DNA of 64,000 nt, from contig JAXGGA010004517.1 in NCBI GenBank assembly GCA_038373865.1, forward strand, positions 1 to 64,000, written 5' to 3'. Shown here in pieces: positions 47,571 to 58,760 of the stretch (the stretch's first letter is position 1; every line of letters starts with the position of its first letter). This DNA is from Uloborus plumipes (lineage: Eukaryota > Arthropoda > Arachnida > Araneae > Uloboridae). Below the pieces are notes generated by a model. The model made no database searches. It was not told where the DNA came from and saw only the letters and a program-made list of their open reading frames with translations. A program made the translations under genes and the position numbers.

Positions 47571-49480
47571 CAGGGTGAGTTCGATCGAATCTGCAATACG
47601 AAAAGGGGTGATAGAAGAGCCCAAGTGGAGTATAGAACCACCCATTAGCGGTGGCAATTCGTAACCGTAACCGAGTTATGGTATATTTAAGGAAAATTCG
47701 CAAAAAAAACAAATTTCTGAGAAAAAGACCAATTTCTGAAGTTCCTGTTGGGTCTACGCACAAAATAAGCACATATTTCAAAAGAGCAGAAAAAATCCTT
47801 TAAAATGACATCTTTTTCATCAATATAGTCGCACTTTATAGCGGGTTACAAGCTTTGAAACATTGGAAACACTCAAAAATGAAATTTCATCAAACTTTTC
47901 AGTCAAAAATTTCAGAAACAACCGTATGAGCTACAACCGGTCAAATGCACCAAAAACTTTCCCATTTCACTAGCTTTCAGATGATACAACAGAAAATCAT
48001 ATTGGGCTTCAAGTTCAGCAGATATTCTGGCTTTTGTTTGAAACAGTATGAAAATCGTCCTTTGTCAGAATATGGAAACCAGCAAAGAGTCAGACTTTTA
48101 TGTTCTAAATTTTCTATTTCATGTAAGTGTACTGGTTTATTTATTCAAGAAAAGGAAAATTTTATAACTAAATATTAAATTGTAACACTTTATTAAGTTA
48201 ATAATCACAACAGAAGATAACAACACGTAGAAACAAAGGAAGCATTACTTTAACGCGCTTTTCACAAAGAAAAATTCAAAATTAAATGAGTTACACTAAC
48301 ATCTATGAGTACATTTACATGTAAACAATCCTCAACATTTCCCAGAGCTACTGAAATTATCATCCCCCACACCGGATAGATGCCCTTGGCCTTTTAAGAG
48401 CAAAAACTACCGTCGCTCTCAATGAAATTTCATTTCTCACTTTTGCTACTGCTCCATCAAGCCAAATGCGCAAGTCCTGCAAACTGGTTGCATCTGAGCA
48501 GTAAACTGCTTGTTTCAAGAATCTCCAAACAAAGAAGTTCACTGGCGTCAGGTCTGGTGATCTAGGTGGCCAAGGAATAGGACCCAAATGACAGGATGAA
48601 TGGACTCTATGAAATGAAATTTCATAGAGAGCGACGGTAGTTCTCGCTCTTAAAAGGCCAAGGGCATCTATCCGGTGTGGGGGATGATAATTCCAGTAGC
48701 TCTGGGAAATTTTGAGGATTGCTTACATGTAAATGTACTCATAGATGTTAGTGTAACTCATTTAATTTTGAATTTTTTTTTTTGTCAAAAGCGCGTTAAA
48801 GTAATGCTGCCTTTGTTTCTACGTGTTGTTATCTTCTCTTGTGATTATTAATTTAATAAAGTGTTACAATTTAATATTTAGTTATAAAATTTTCCTTTTC
48901 TTGAATAAATAAACCAGTACACTTACATGAAATAGAAAATTTAGAACATAAAAGTCTGACTCTTTGCTGGTTTCCATATTCTGACAAAGGACGATTTTCA
49001 TACTGTTTCAAACAAAAGCCAGAATATCTGCTGAACTTGAAGCCCAATATGATTTTCTGTTGTATCATCTGAAAGCTAGTGAAATGGGAAAGTTTTTGGT
49101 GCATTTGACCGGTTGTAGCTCATACGGTTGTTTCTGAAATTTTTGACTGAAAAGTTTGATGAAATTTCATTTTTGAGTGTTTCCAGTGTTTGAAAGCTTG
49201 TAACTCGCTATAAAGTGCGACTATCTTGATGAAAAAGATGTCATTTTAAAGGATTTTTTCTGCTCTTTCGAAATATGTGCTTATTTTGTGCGTAGACCCA
49301 ACAGGAACTTCAGGAATTGGTCTTTTTCTCAGAATTTTGTTTTTTTGTGAATTTTTCTTAACTATACCATAACTCGGTTACGGTTACGAATTGACACCGC
49401 TAATGGGTGGTTCTATACTCCACTTGGGCTCTTCTATCACCCCTTTTCGTATTGCAGATTCGATCGAACTCACCCTGTAT
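47571..49480. mobile_element. Long inverted-repeat element with mariner-like fragment (E1)
   Basis: The ends CAGGGTGAGTTCGATCGAAT and ATTCGATCGAACTCACCCTG are perfect inverted repeats flanked by TA. The arms are near-identical for almost 800 bases on each side. Both carry the same 77-residue frame (47945-48178 plus and 48871-49104 minus), which resembles no known protein. Between the arms lies a short unpaired part holding a mariner-type transposase C-terminus on the minus strand. This looks like a foldback derivative of a DD41D-type mariner. Confidence 0.85.
48360..48587 (-). pseudogene. Mariner-type transposase C-terminal fragment
   Basis: A 75-residue frame starting MGPIPWPPRSPDLTPVNFFVW. 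The WPPRSPDLTP block and the following FFVWRFLKQAVY match the third catalytic block and helix of DD41D-type mariner transposases. The expected aspartate before FF is Asn here, and the DNA-binding and first catalytic blocks are absent. The tail RATVVFALKRPRASIRCGG runs into the inverted-repeat arm. An identical protein is encoded at 50392-50619 on the other strand. Confidence 0.8.
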
Positions 49481-49502
49481 ATTATATATATATATATATA
49501 CA

Positions 49503-50796
49503 CAGGGTGATTTCGATCGAATCTGCAATACGAAAAGGGGTGATAGAAGAGCCCAAGTGGAGTATAGAACCACCCATTAGCGGTGTCAATTCGTAACCGT
49601 AACCGAGTTATGGTATAGTTAAGAAAAATTCACAAAAAAACAAAATTCTGAGAAAAAGACCAATTTCTGAAGTTCCTGTTGGGTCTACGCACAAAATAAG
49701 CACATATTTCGAAAGAGCAGAAAAAATCCTTTAAAATGACATCTTTTTCATCAAGATAGTCGCACTTTATAGCGAGTTACAAGCTTTCAAACACTGGAAA
49801 CACTCAAAAATGAAATTTCATCAAACTTTTCAGTCAAAAATTTCAGAAACAACCGTATGAGCTACAACCGGTCAAATGCACCAAAAACTTTCCCATTTCA
49901 CTAGCTTTCAGATGATACAACAGAAAATCATATTGGGCTTCAAGTTCAGCAGATATTCCGGCTTTTGTTTGAAACAGTATGAAAATCGTCCTTTGTCAGA
50001 ATATGGAAACCAGCAAAGAGTCAGACTTTTATGTTCTAAATTTTCTATTTTATGTAAGTGTACTGGTTTATTTATTCAAGAAAAGGAAAATTTTATAACT
50101 AAATATTAAATTGTAACACTTTATTAAATTAATAATCACAAGAGAAGATAACAACACGTAGAAACAAAGGCAGCATTACTTTAACGCGCTTTTGACAAAA
50201 AAAAAAATCAAAATTAAATGAGTTACACTAACATCTATGAGTACATTTACATGTAAGCAATCCTCAAAATTTCCCAGAGCTACTGGAATTATCATCCCCC
50301 ACACCGGATAGATGCCCTTGGCCTTTTAAGAGCGAGAACTACCGTCGCTCTCTATGAAATTTCATTTCATAGAGTCCATTCATCCTGTCATTTGGGTCCT
50401 ATTCCTTGGCCACCTAGATCACCAGACCTGACGCCAGTGAACTTCTTTGTTTGGAGATTCTTGAAACAAGCAGTTTACTGCTCAGATGCAACCAGTTTGC
50501 AGGACTTGCGCATTTGGCTTGATGGAGCAGTAGCAAAAGTGAGAAATGAAATTTCATTGAGAGCGACGGTAGTTTTTGCTCTTAAAAGGCCAAGGGCATC
50601 TATCCGGTGTGGGGGATGATAATTTCAGTAGCTCTGGGAAATGTTGAGGATTGTTTACATGTAAATGTACTCATAGATGTTAGTGTAACTCATTTAATTT
50701 TGAATTTTTCTTTGTGAAAAGCGCGTTAAAGTAATGCTTCCTTTGTTTCTACGTGTTGTTATCTTCTGTTGTGATTATTAACTTAATAAAGTGTAA
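49503..50796. repeat. Inverted duplicate of most of E1
   Basis: This block is the reverse complement of about 48186-49480, joined to it through an (AT)n tract at 49479-49502. It begins with the same CAGGGTGATTTCGATCGAAT end, repeats the 77-residue frame (49876-50109, one Ser to Leu change), then the transposase fragment. It stops inside an arm at TTAATAAAGTGT, short of a terminal repeat. At the stop the sequence passes into AAAAATGATAAATAAAATGT, the start of the direct duplication. Confidence 0.85.
50392..50619 (+). pseudogene. Mariner-type transposase C-terminal fragment, second copy
   Basis: The same 75 residues as at 48360-48587 but on the plus strand, as expected from the inverted duplication. 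Only the third catalytic block region is present, with Asn in place of the catalytic Asp. Not functional. Confidence 0.8.
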
Positions 50797-51370
50797 AAAT
50801 GATAAATAAAATGTGAATACGTGTGATACGTAAGAATACGCGTATGTGTCTTTAATTACTGAATGTCATTTCCGTAAATGTATTTAAATCCAAAGTATGT
50901 AGGACTTTTTCTGCGGTACAGAGCAGTATAATATACCGAACCTAATATCATCAGAAAGATAAATGAATGCCTTTTGTTATCCGTTTTTTATGTACTACTA
51001 GCTTGTTACCCAGCGTTGCCCGGGTGCTTATTAATTCAACATAGCGATTCTCAAAGGAGGCCGTTAATTAATCGTTCTCAAATGTAACGATTCTCTAATA
51101 GAAGAACCAAAAAATGCTCTCAAAAATTAGAGTTAAATATCTGTTGAAGCCTCTAATTTTTCTGCATCAAACAATATTTGTGCCAACGTTCCAAGGTAAT
51201 TAGAACATGAATTATAATTGTTTTTAATTTATTTCATGCTAAAATGATATTGGTGAGCCTTAAATTGGTAATTCATTGTTAATCGTAATCTTTGTTGGAA
51301 AATACTCATATTTAAATGCATTAAATTTTATCAATTTTTATACTTAAAGGCCTATCTCTATCTATATGTA
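50797..51370. repeat. Direct duplication, copy 2
   Basis: Near-identical to 46993-47570. In copy 2 the Helitron 5' side runs on into TATATATA sequence and then into the next inverted-repeat element at 51413, instead of E1. The junction at 50796 lies in an AT-rich stretch that may have provided microhomology. Confidence 0.85.
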
Positions 51371-51412
51371 TATATATTATATATATATATATACATACAT
51401 ACAGTATATATT

Positions 51413-53878
51413 TTAGGGTGGGCCGAAAAAACTTTTTTTTATTTCGAATTTGTAATAGCGCGGAAAAGTTGCGAATTATGAAGACAAAAAGAAGGAAAAA
51501 AAATTATCGAAATCGGTTGATATCTTCCGATCGCGCATAAGGCCTAAAGTTTGACAAAAAATGAAAAAACTTGATTTTCGCGATTTTTTTTTAAATTTTT
51601 AAATTGGATGTTTTCGAAATGTAATAGTGCGGAAAAGTAGCTAATTGTGAAGACAAAAAGAAAGAAAAAAAAATTATCGAAATCCATTGATATCTTCCGA
51701 TCGCGCATAAGGCCTAAAATTTGACAAAATATGAAAAAAAACTTCATTTTTGCGATTTTTTTAAAAAAATTTTGGATGAAATGTTTTCATAATTTTTTCG
51801 CGCGAAAAAGTTTATAATTATGAAGACAAAAAGAGGGATAAAAAGGAGGAAAAAAAATTATCGAAATCGATTAATATCTTCCGGTCGTGCCTAGAGCCTA
51901 AACTTTGACAAAATATGAAAAAACATCATTTTTGCGATTTTTTATTTAATTTTTTGAATTAGATGTTTTCGTAATGCAATAGTTTGTAACGTTTACTAAT
52001 ATAGCCTTAAAACATTGTGCTTTGATTTTGTTTTGGTCAGTTAATATCTTCCGGTTGCACATTAACCCCAAAATTACCCAAAATAATAATTTTAAAAAAG
52101 TTACATTTTTACGCATTTTTGGTTTTTGATGAATAATTTTTTGTGAAACAACCGTAGTATTTTTTGAGACAGACTGACAATAAGATAGAAAAACAAACTA
52201 CCACAGGTTCAGTCGATATTATTCAGTTACGAAAAGCCTTAGAAACTCTCATGCGTAGACGTCGGGCAGCAATCCAGGCAACGTCGCTCGCCCGGCAACG
52301 GCTCTCTTCCACTCCATCGCCGCCTTCCTACGACCACGTCAGTTGTCTGCCTATATTGTTTTTTCAGTCTGCGCTTCTATGTAGTAATCGCAGCGTACTA
52401 TTAGTATTTAGTTCAATCTAGCTGTTTTCATTTTGAAATTCTTGTAGTCTTCTGTAATGATGTAGTTTTCTGCTCTGTGTGAACTCGGTGATTTAACGAA
52501 AAAGTTATACAATTGCCGAGCCAAATAACAAGACAAATACTCTAATAACAAGACAAATATTTGGCTGCCCCACTTTTGGTACTCCAAAAGAACTGCCATC
52601 AAACAAGCCGTCCACTGGCAAGGACATCATTAGGTGCCGTACTCAAGGAAGGTTAAATTTGGCACTAGAAATTAATAATGGTGTCTTCGCCAGTAGGCAG
52701 TTAGTTTGATGGCAGTTCTTTGGAGTGCCAAAAGTGGGGCAGCCAAATATTTGTCTTGTTGTTAGAGTATTTGTCTTGTTATTACATAACTTTTTGTTAA
52801 ATCACAGAGTCCACACACAGCAGGAAACTACATCATTACAGAAGACTACAAGATTTTCAAAATCAAAACAGCTAGATTGAACTAAATACTTATAGTACGC
52901 TGCGATTACTACATAGAAGCGCAAACTGAAAAAACAATATAGGCAGACAGCTGACATGGTCCTAGGAAGGCGGCGATGGAGTGGAAGAGAGCCGTAGCCA
53001 GGCGAGCGATGTTACCTGGATTGCTGCCCGACGTCTACGTATGAGAGTTTTTAAGGCTTTTCGCAACTGGATAACATCGACTGAACCTGTGGTAGTTTAT
53101 TTTTCTACATTATTGTCAGTCTGTCCCAAAAAATACTACGGTTGTTTCACAAAAAATTATTCATCAAAAACCAAAAACGCGTAAAAATGTACCTTTTTTA
53201 AATATTATTTTGGGTAATTTTGGGGTTAATGCGCAACCGGAAGATATTAACTGGCCAAAACAAAATCAAAGCACAATGTTTTAAGGCTATATTAGTAAAC
53301 GTTACAAACTATTGCATTACGAAAACATCTAATTCAAAAAATTAAACAAAAAATCGCAGAAATGATGTTTTTTCATATTTTGTCAAAGTTTAGGCCCTAG
53401 GCACGACCGGAAGATATTAATCGATTTCGATAATTTTTTTTCCTCCTTTTTATCCCTCTTTTTGTCTTCATAATTATAAACTTTTCCGCGCGAAAAAATT
53501 ATGAAAACATTTCATTCAAAATTTTTTCAAAAAAAATCGCAAAAATGAAGTTTTTTTCATATTTTGTCAAATTTTAGGCCTTATGCGCGATCGGAAGATA
53601 TCAATGGATTTCGATAAATTTTTTTTCCTTCTTTTTGTCTTCACAATTAGCTACTTTTCCGCACTATTACATTTCGAAAACATCCAATTCAAAAATTTAA
53701 AAAAAAATCGCGAAAATCAAGTTTTTTCATTTTTTGTCAAATTTTAGGCCTTATGCGCGATCGGAAGATATCAACCGATTTCGATAATTTTTTTTTCCTT
53801 CTTTTTGTCTTCATAATTCGCAACTTTTCCGCGCTATTACAAATTCGAAATAAAAAAAAAGTGTTTTTTCGGGCCACC

Positions 53879-53882
<4 letters not shown>
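51413..53882. mobile_element. 2.47-kb palindromic element with TAGGGTGG ends and internal tandem units
   Basis: TTAGGGTGGGCCGAAAAAAC at the left and GTTTTTTCGGGCCACCCTAA (one gap) at the right pair. The arms (about 51413-52600 and 52690-53882) are near-identical reverse complements, with a loop of about 100 bases near 52600-52700. Each arm begins with about four tandem units of roughly 176 bases (starting near 51441, 51617, 51793 and 51967), each carrying TTATCGAAATC and GATATCTTCCGRTCG. Farther in, both arms hold a GC-richer segment with a frame around CGTAGACGTCGGGCAGCAAT, present on both strands as 85- and 67-residue shadows. No transposase recognised. Confidence 0.85.
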
Positions 53883-53917
<35 letters not shown>

Positions 53918-54258
53918 ATGTATGTACGTATATTTGTATATATTTACGTTTGTGCTTTATACAAATCCAGTTTCTGTCGGATTTTCATCAAACTAGCACA
54001 GAAGTTCCTTGATGCACTAGAATTCATATAGGCAGGGTTTTGAAATTTAAAAAAAAATCCAAAAAGCTTAAAATTTAACTTTTATGATTAAAAATGGCCA
54101 TTTTCTTTCAATTTTGAATAGATAGAGTAATAGAGACAAGCCTTTAAGCATACAAATTGATAAAATTGAACACATTTAAGTATGAGTATTTCCCAACAAA
54201 GATTACGATTAACAATGAATTGTCAATTTAAGGCTCATCTACTTCATTTCAGCATGAA
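53883..54258 (+). mobile_element. Helitron copy lacking its 3' end
   Basis: After an (AT)n tract, ATATGGATGTATGTACGTATA and the interior blocks of the 2730 family follow (TGCACTAGAATTCATATAGGC, AAAAATGGCCATTTTC). Homology stops near 54258 without hairpin or CTAG. It points away from the reversed copy at 50997-51370, so the palindrome at 51413 sits between two head-to-head Helitrons. Confidence 0.65.
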
Positions 54259-54262
54259 AGTG

Positions 54263-54800
54263 CCGATGTCCATATAATTTACTTTTTTTTCCATTAATAG
54301 CATTTTTTTAAGTGAAAGATGTGACCTGCTGTTCCTTCTTAACAAAGAAGTACCTACACGAAAGATCGAAGCGCGTTTGTAAATTTGTTCACGACCTCAC
54401 ACCGAAGATATTTCAATACCGACGAAAATGAATTCAGCAGATCTGTTTATTTAAACAACGCCGGAAAGTATCCTAAACTGTAAAAAGGAAACAGACACAC
54501 TACATACTCGCATGCATTCAATTAAAATTGTACACAAAAGCGAAAAATCTGGTTGCGTCAGCCGATGTCCATATTATATATATATATATATTTTTTCCCC
54601 CATTAACAGCATTTTTTAAGTGAAAGATGCGACCTGCTGTTTCTTATTAACAAAAGTAGTACACGAAAGATCGAAGCGCGATTTTGAATTTGTTCACGAC
54701 CTCGCACCGAAGATATTTCAATGCCGACGAAAATGCATTGAGCAGATCTGTTTATTTAAACAACGCCTGAAAGTATCCTAAACTGTAAAAAAACTGGGAT
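54263..54800. repeat. Two-unit tandem duplication, about 299 bp
   Basis: CCGATGTCCATAT through GAAAGTATCCTAAACTGTAAAA occurs at 54270-54487 and again at about 54561-54790. The two units differ by point changes and by expansion of an (AT)n tract in the second. Contains ACACGAAAGATCGAAGCGCG and CTCGCACCGAAGATATTTCA. Non-coding. Confidence 0.75.
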
Positions 54801-55300
54801 ACGGGACATAGTTTTTTTCTTTCTTTCTTTCTTTCTTCTCCTTCTCGAACATCTACAGCGAAGGATGCGAGAGAAGAAATACCTAAATGTATTCGCGAGA
54901 AATAGAAAAGAAGCGAGTTCACGTTCGAAAGATAAAAAAGAACTTTCCGAATCGAATTCAATTTCTTGCATTCCTCGCAAAGATAAACATTTCCCGGAAC
55001 AAATAAAACCCTTTCTTTCGAAACCCGAGTTATTATTAGCCAAATGGGGAATAGGAGAGAGAGAATGCGATACACGCGAGTAAATTTAAACGCGACGTCA
55101 AATGAGAAAATGATGTTGGAGTCGTAAATCTCTCTCGTCATTTGCATAAAAATGACTTAAAAGAAAATCAAACCTCTCTTTTTGGAAATGAGATTTTACG
55201 CAGAAAAGCCCCCTTTCGGAAATAAATCCTCTTTTATGAAGGTAAATAAAACCGGGAGAGCGGCGAAGAATAAGGAGTCGGACGATAAGACAAAGGAGAA
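54801..55300. other. Unique block, possible regulatory DNA
   Basis: Starts with a (CTTT)n tract. It then has less AT-rich DNA, an octamer-like ATTTGCAT (about 55139-55146, CATTTGCATAAAA) and GACGTCAAATGAG near 55092. Frames of 95 and 131 residues on the minus strand have no recognisable domain. Confidence 0.25.
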
Positions 55301-56740
55301 TAGAGATCTCGGGTGAAACCTCCCATTTATAGGTCCGAAAATCATAGGTTGAGAGGAAGAGAGATGAGGAATATAAAGTATGGGATAGGCCCTAGCCGCG
55401 TATTTGGGAATACTCCATCTTGCAAGGCTTGGCGTGAAAGAAACTTCACCAAGCAGCTTGGCTGCATGAAAATAACTCTGGATTATTACTGTTATTTTAA
55501 GTTGAGATTCGTAGAGAAAATTGGTTCTGCATACTTGTAGCTTCGATTTTGTTTTTGCCCTGATGCAGAAAAGTTGGGAACGGTTAGGTATGATGCTTGT
55601 ACAAAATGTTTGGAGTGACAAAAAATACCTTCTGCCTCCTATTTCAGGTAAATTGTGGGTCATTCCATGTCAAATTAACCAAAAATATTTTTTTCTTTCG
55701 GGTGAAACCTTTCATTTATAGGTCCGAAAATAATAGGTTGAAGGAAGATATGAGGAATATAAAGTATCGGATAGCTATGGTCGCGTATTTGGGAATACTC
55801 CATCTTACTGGGTTTGGCGTGAAAGAAACTTCCCCAAGCAGCTTGGCAGCATGAAACGAATTCTGAATTATTACTGTTATTTAATGTTGAGATTTGAGAA
55901 GAAAATTGGTTCTGCACACTTGTAGCTTCGATTTTATTTTTGCCCTAATGCGGAAAAGTTGGGGAGCGTTAGGTATGATGATTGCACAAAATGTTTGGAG
56001 AGACAAAAATGACCTTCTGCCTCCTATTGCAGTTGAATTTTGAGTCATTCCACGTCAAATAAAAAACAAAATATTTTTTCTTTTCAAAGGAGAAGAGAGA
56101 TCTCGGGTGAAACCTTCCATTTATAGGTCCGAAAATCATAGGTTTAAGGAAGAGATGAAGAATATAAAGTAACGGATAGGCTCTAACTGCGCATTTGGGG
56201 ATACTCCATCATACTGGGCTTGGACATGAAAGAAACTTCACCAAGCAGCTTGACTGCATGAAACGAACTCTGTATTATTACTGTAGTTTAATGTTGAGAT
56301 ACGTAAATAAAATCGAAAAGCATGCGCAGTCGAAACAGGTTCTGCGTACTTGTTGTAAAACAGAACTTAAAAACGCTTTTTTCGATTTAGTTTTTGCCCT
56401 AATGAGGAAAAGTTGGACACCGTTAGGTCTGATGCATGTACAAAATTTTTGGTAAGACAAAAAAAAATCGTCTGCCTCCCGTTGTGGGAGAGTTTTGAGT
56501 TATTTCACGTCAAATCAACCGAAAAATATTTTTTCTCAACAAAGGAAAATAGAGATCTCTGGTAAAAATCTTCCCTTTATAGGTCCGAAAATCATAGGTT
56601 GGAGGAAGAGATGAAGAATATAAAATAACGGACAGCTCTAGCCGCGTATTTGGGAATGCTCCATCTTAAAGGGCTGGCTTGACTGAAAGAAACTTCACCG
56701 AGAAGCTAGGATGCATGAAACAAACATTGAATGCACTTTC
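55300..56740. repeat. Four-unit tandem array, 390-455 bp per unit
   Basis: TTTATAGGTCCGAAAAT marks the units at 55326, 55715, 56120 and 56576. Each is followed by ATAGGTTGA, AGATGARGAATATAAA, GGGAATACTCCATC, AACTTCACCAAGCAGCTTG and TTTTTGCCCTAATGCGGAAAAGTTGG-like blocks. The fourth unit is cut short. Each unit ends with GTCATTCCACGTCAAAT and a poly-T-rich stretch. A 155-residue minus frame in unit 1 (55196-55663) is broken or different in the other units, which argues against a conserved gene. Confidence 0.8.
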
Positions 56741-56817
56741 TCTCCCCTGTCCCTGTCCTCCATGTGAATGTGTTGTTGTGCTGTGAATGGTTGCCTATAT
56801 TATAAACGGGTCCTTAT

Positions 56818-57018
56818 TAAGCGCGGATCCAGAGCGGGGGTCATGACCCCACCCTTAAGCAACCAAATATAGCATAAAACTGAATTTTTTGCGTCTGATA
56901 TTACAAAAAAAAAAAAAAAATCCCAAACACCCTCATTTTTGCTAAAAAAAATCCCCTTTGACCACCCTCTTTCCGAAAAGACCACAATTCCTTTACCACA
57001 AGCTGGATCCGCCCTTGG
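56818..57018. repeat. About 200-bp repeat, copy 2
   Basis: GCGCGGATCCAGAGCGGGGG at the left and CACAAGCTGGATCCGCCCTTGG at the right, with the same interior as 43790-43988. GCGGATCCAG / CTGGATCCGC form the inverted ends. Confidence 0.7.
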
Positions 57019-57600
57019 TCCTTGTGGCCTGTGTGTATATTGTGGAAGACAGACTTCACACCAAATTACGGTACGGTACAGTTGAAAAAATGAAGCAGAA
57101 AGCCCAAATTGGCCGCCCAATTGGCACAAGACAACAACAACATCAAGTATTTTTCTGACATCTGTTGGAGTGAATTGCGATGCATGCTAAAATCGAGTTT
57201 GGCACTGCGACGTCCTCATCTTCCGACACTAAGCCACGTCACAACAGCCCGGAATCTTTTAATAACATCGACACCGGTCGTGAAAGCCTTCATTCTTACA
57301 GCAGTATATTAGGCGCCTCCAGACAGGTCATTTCGCAAAGCTTCTAGAAAAATTCAATGTAATACGGTTTCTGAAGGATTCTAAAAGAACTCGGCACCAG
57401 GGTACATTTTTTAGTCGCCGGGATCTGTCGGACCCTGATATGCTGACTGTATAGTTTGACAACTTATCAATCTTTTATTTATTCCTTTTGTATATCTTCT
57501 CTGCCTGTCCATCTTCTCTCCGCTCTTTCATATATGAAGTAGATTCGTTTCTGCTCAATAAAGAGACTTTGGAGAATACAAGCAAATTTTTCCTTCTCGA
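57019..57600. other. Unassigned DNA with polyadenylation-like signal
   Basis: A short plus-strand frame from ATG at 57180 to TAG near 57346 encodes about 54 residues rich in Ser and Thr, with no recognised family. Farther on, CTCAATAAAGAGACTTTGG at about 57556 looks like a polyadenylation region such as occurs in LTRs or 3' UTRs. No LTR partner was found in the window. Confidence 0.25.
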
Positions 57601-57639
57601 AGTTTGGCGCTCTTCAAGATCTTTAATACTTGTTGCGGT

Positions 57640-58210
57640 CTCTCAATAATCGTATGTCACTCCGCCGGTCATATTGAACACGATCAGCGTGGCCGGAACC
57701 CCATAAGGAGCGAAATGACCTCCCTTGTTTACGGTCTCCAGACATTGAGAAGCAAAAATGTGGCAACGTTATCCCGCCACTGGTAACCATGGTGACGGTG
57801 GACGCGGCGAAGCGCGATATTAAAAGGGCCGAAAAAGGATTTCTCCCCCAAAGAATTCGTCACATAACGCCCAAGAGTTGGGGCGAGGAATTTTTCATTA
57901 ATCCCCACATGCCAGCCCTCGGAATGTTCCAGAAAAGACGATAAAAGATTCCGCGGAAATGTGTTGCGATTTTCGTTTCCCCGGAATGGCAACGTTGATG
58001 AAGCTCCGGGGCCTCCAATCGTTATGACGTCACCCGAATGAAAAGTGTGCCGCGGGACACTCGTTTGTTGCCCGAAACAGATGGCCCGGACCGCCTAAAC
58101 GGCCTCCATTAATAAAAGCGCTGCTCCGCCGATGATCGGAGGCATTGTCCGGGATGAAAAGCTCTCGGAGATTTACTATATACGGCCTCAAACTTCGCTC
58201 AATGGGCAAA
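57640..58210. promoter_or_regulatory. GC-richer candidate cis-regulatory module with CRE and RFX-like X-box
   Basis: About 570 bases of repeat-free, GC-richer sequence. Sites seen: GGTAACCATGGTGAC at about 57783-57797 (reverse GTCACCATGGTTACC, two RFX half-sites around AT), a full CRE TGACGTCA at about 58025-58032, and homeodomain-like CATTAAT sites. The frames here (60 and 87 residues) are not recognisable proteins. It lies in the presumed first intron of the sFRP gene, or alternatively upstream of an unseen transcript. Confidence 0.35.
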
Positions 58211-58627
58211 GTGCGAGTTTCTCATTTCAGACTTGTTTAGAGTTAGGTACGGCACTAGAATACGGTTCTGCTTTATAGATATTTTCCGGATCGTTCAGGA
58301 ATTTCGCACCACGCAGAGAACCCTTTTATTGATCCATAGAAAGTTTCACACAGAAAAGTCATTCACAAATAACTTTATGGAGTTTCTGAAATTGCTAATG
58401 TTACATGAGGGGCTACAGTTATTTCGGACTGAATAGGTCACTTTAAGAGGATAAGCTTTAACACGCTTTAATGTTGGCGTTGGGAATTTAGTTTTGAGAC
58501 GCTATATGCTTCATACGTCAAGTACAAGACTTTAGAATTGTGCCGAAGTAATAGAAAATTATGATAGAAAACAGCTAACACACGCGACCCTTTCATGGAG
58601 AAATACCAATGTTCCCGAAAGCTTTAG

Positions 58628-58760
58628 GGCCCTGCTCCACATTGGCGTAAAGCAGAAACGTAAAATGGATTACATAGTGTTCCTATGGAAAGTACCCGGA
58701 TTTTCGGTTTCTGCCTTCGGTTTCGGTCGCGTTTTACGCTGATGTGGAGCAGGGCCCTTA
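58628..58760. mobile_element. Short MITE with AGGGCCCTGCTCCACAT ends
   Basis: AGGGCCCTGCTCCACATTGG at the left is mirrored by GATGTGGAGCAGGGCCCT at the right, continuing through GCGTAAA / TTTACGC. About 133 bp. TTA-type flanks (TTTAGGG, CCCTTAC) are possible but not decisive. Confidence 0.75.

Noticed and set aside
55196..55663. 155-residue minus-strand frame as a gene
   Set aside because: It lies across the start of a tandem array, is not kept in the other units, and has no recognisable domain.
57540..57600. LTR of a retrotransposon
   Set aside because: An AATAAA-type segment is present, but no second LTR, primer-binding site or gag/pol frame was found.
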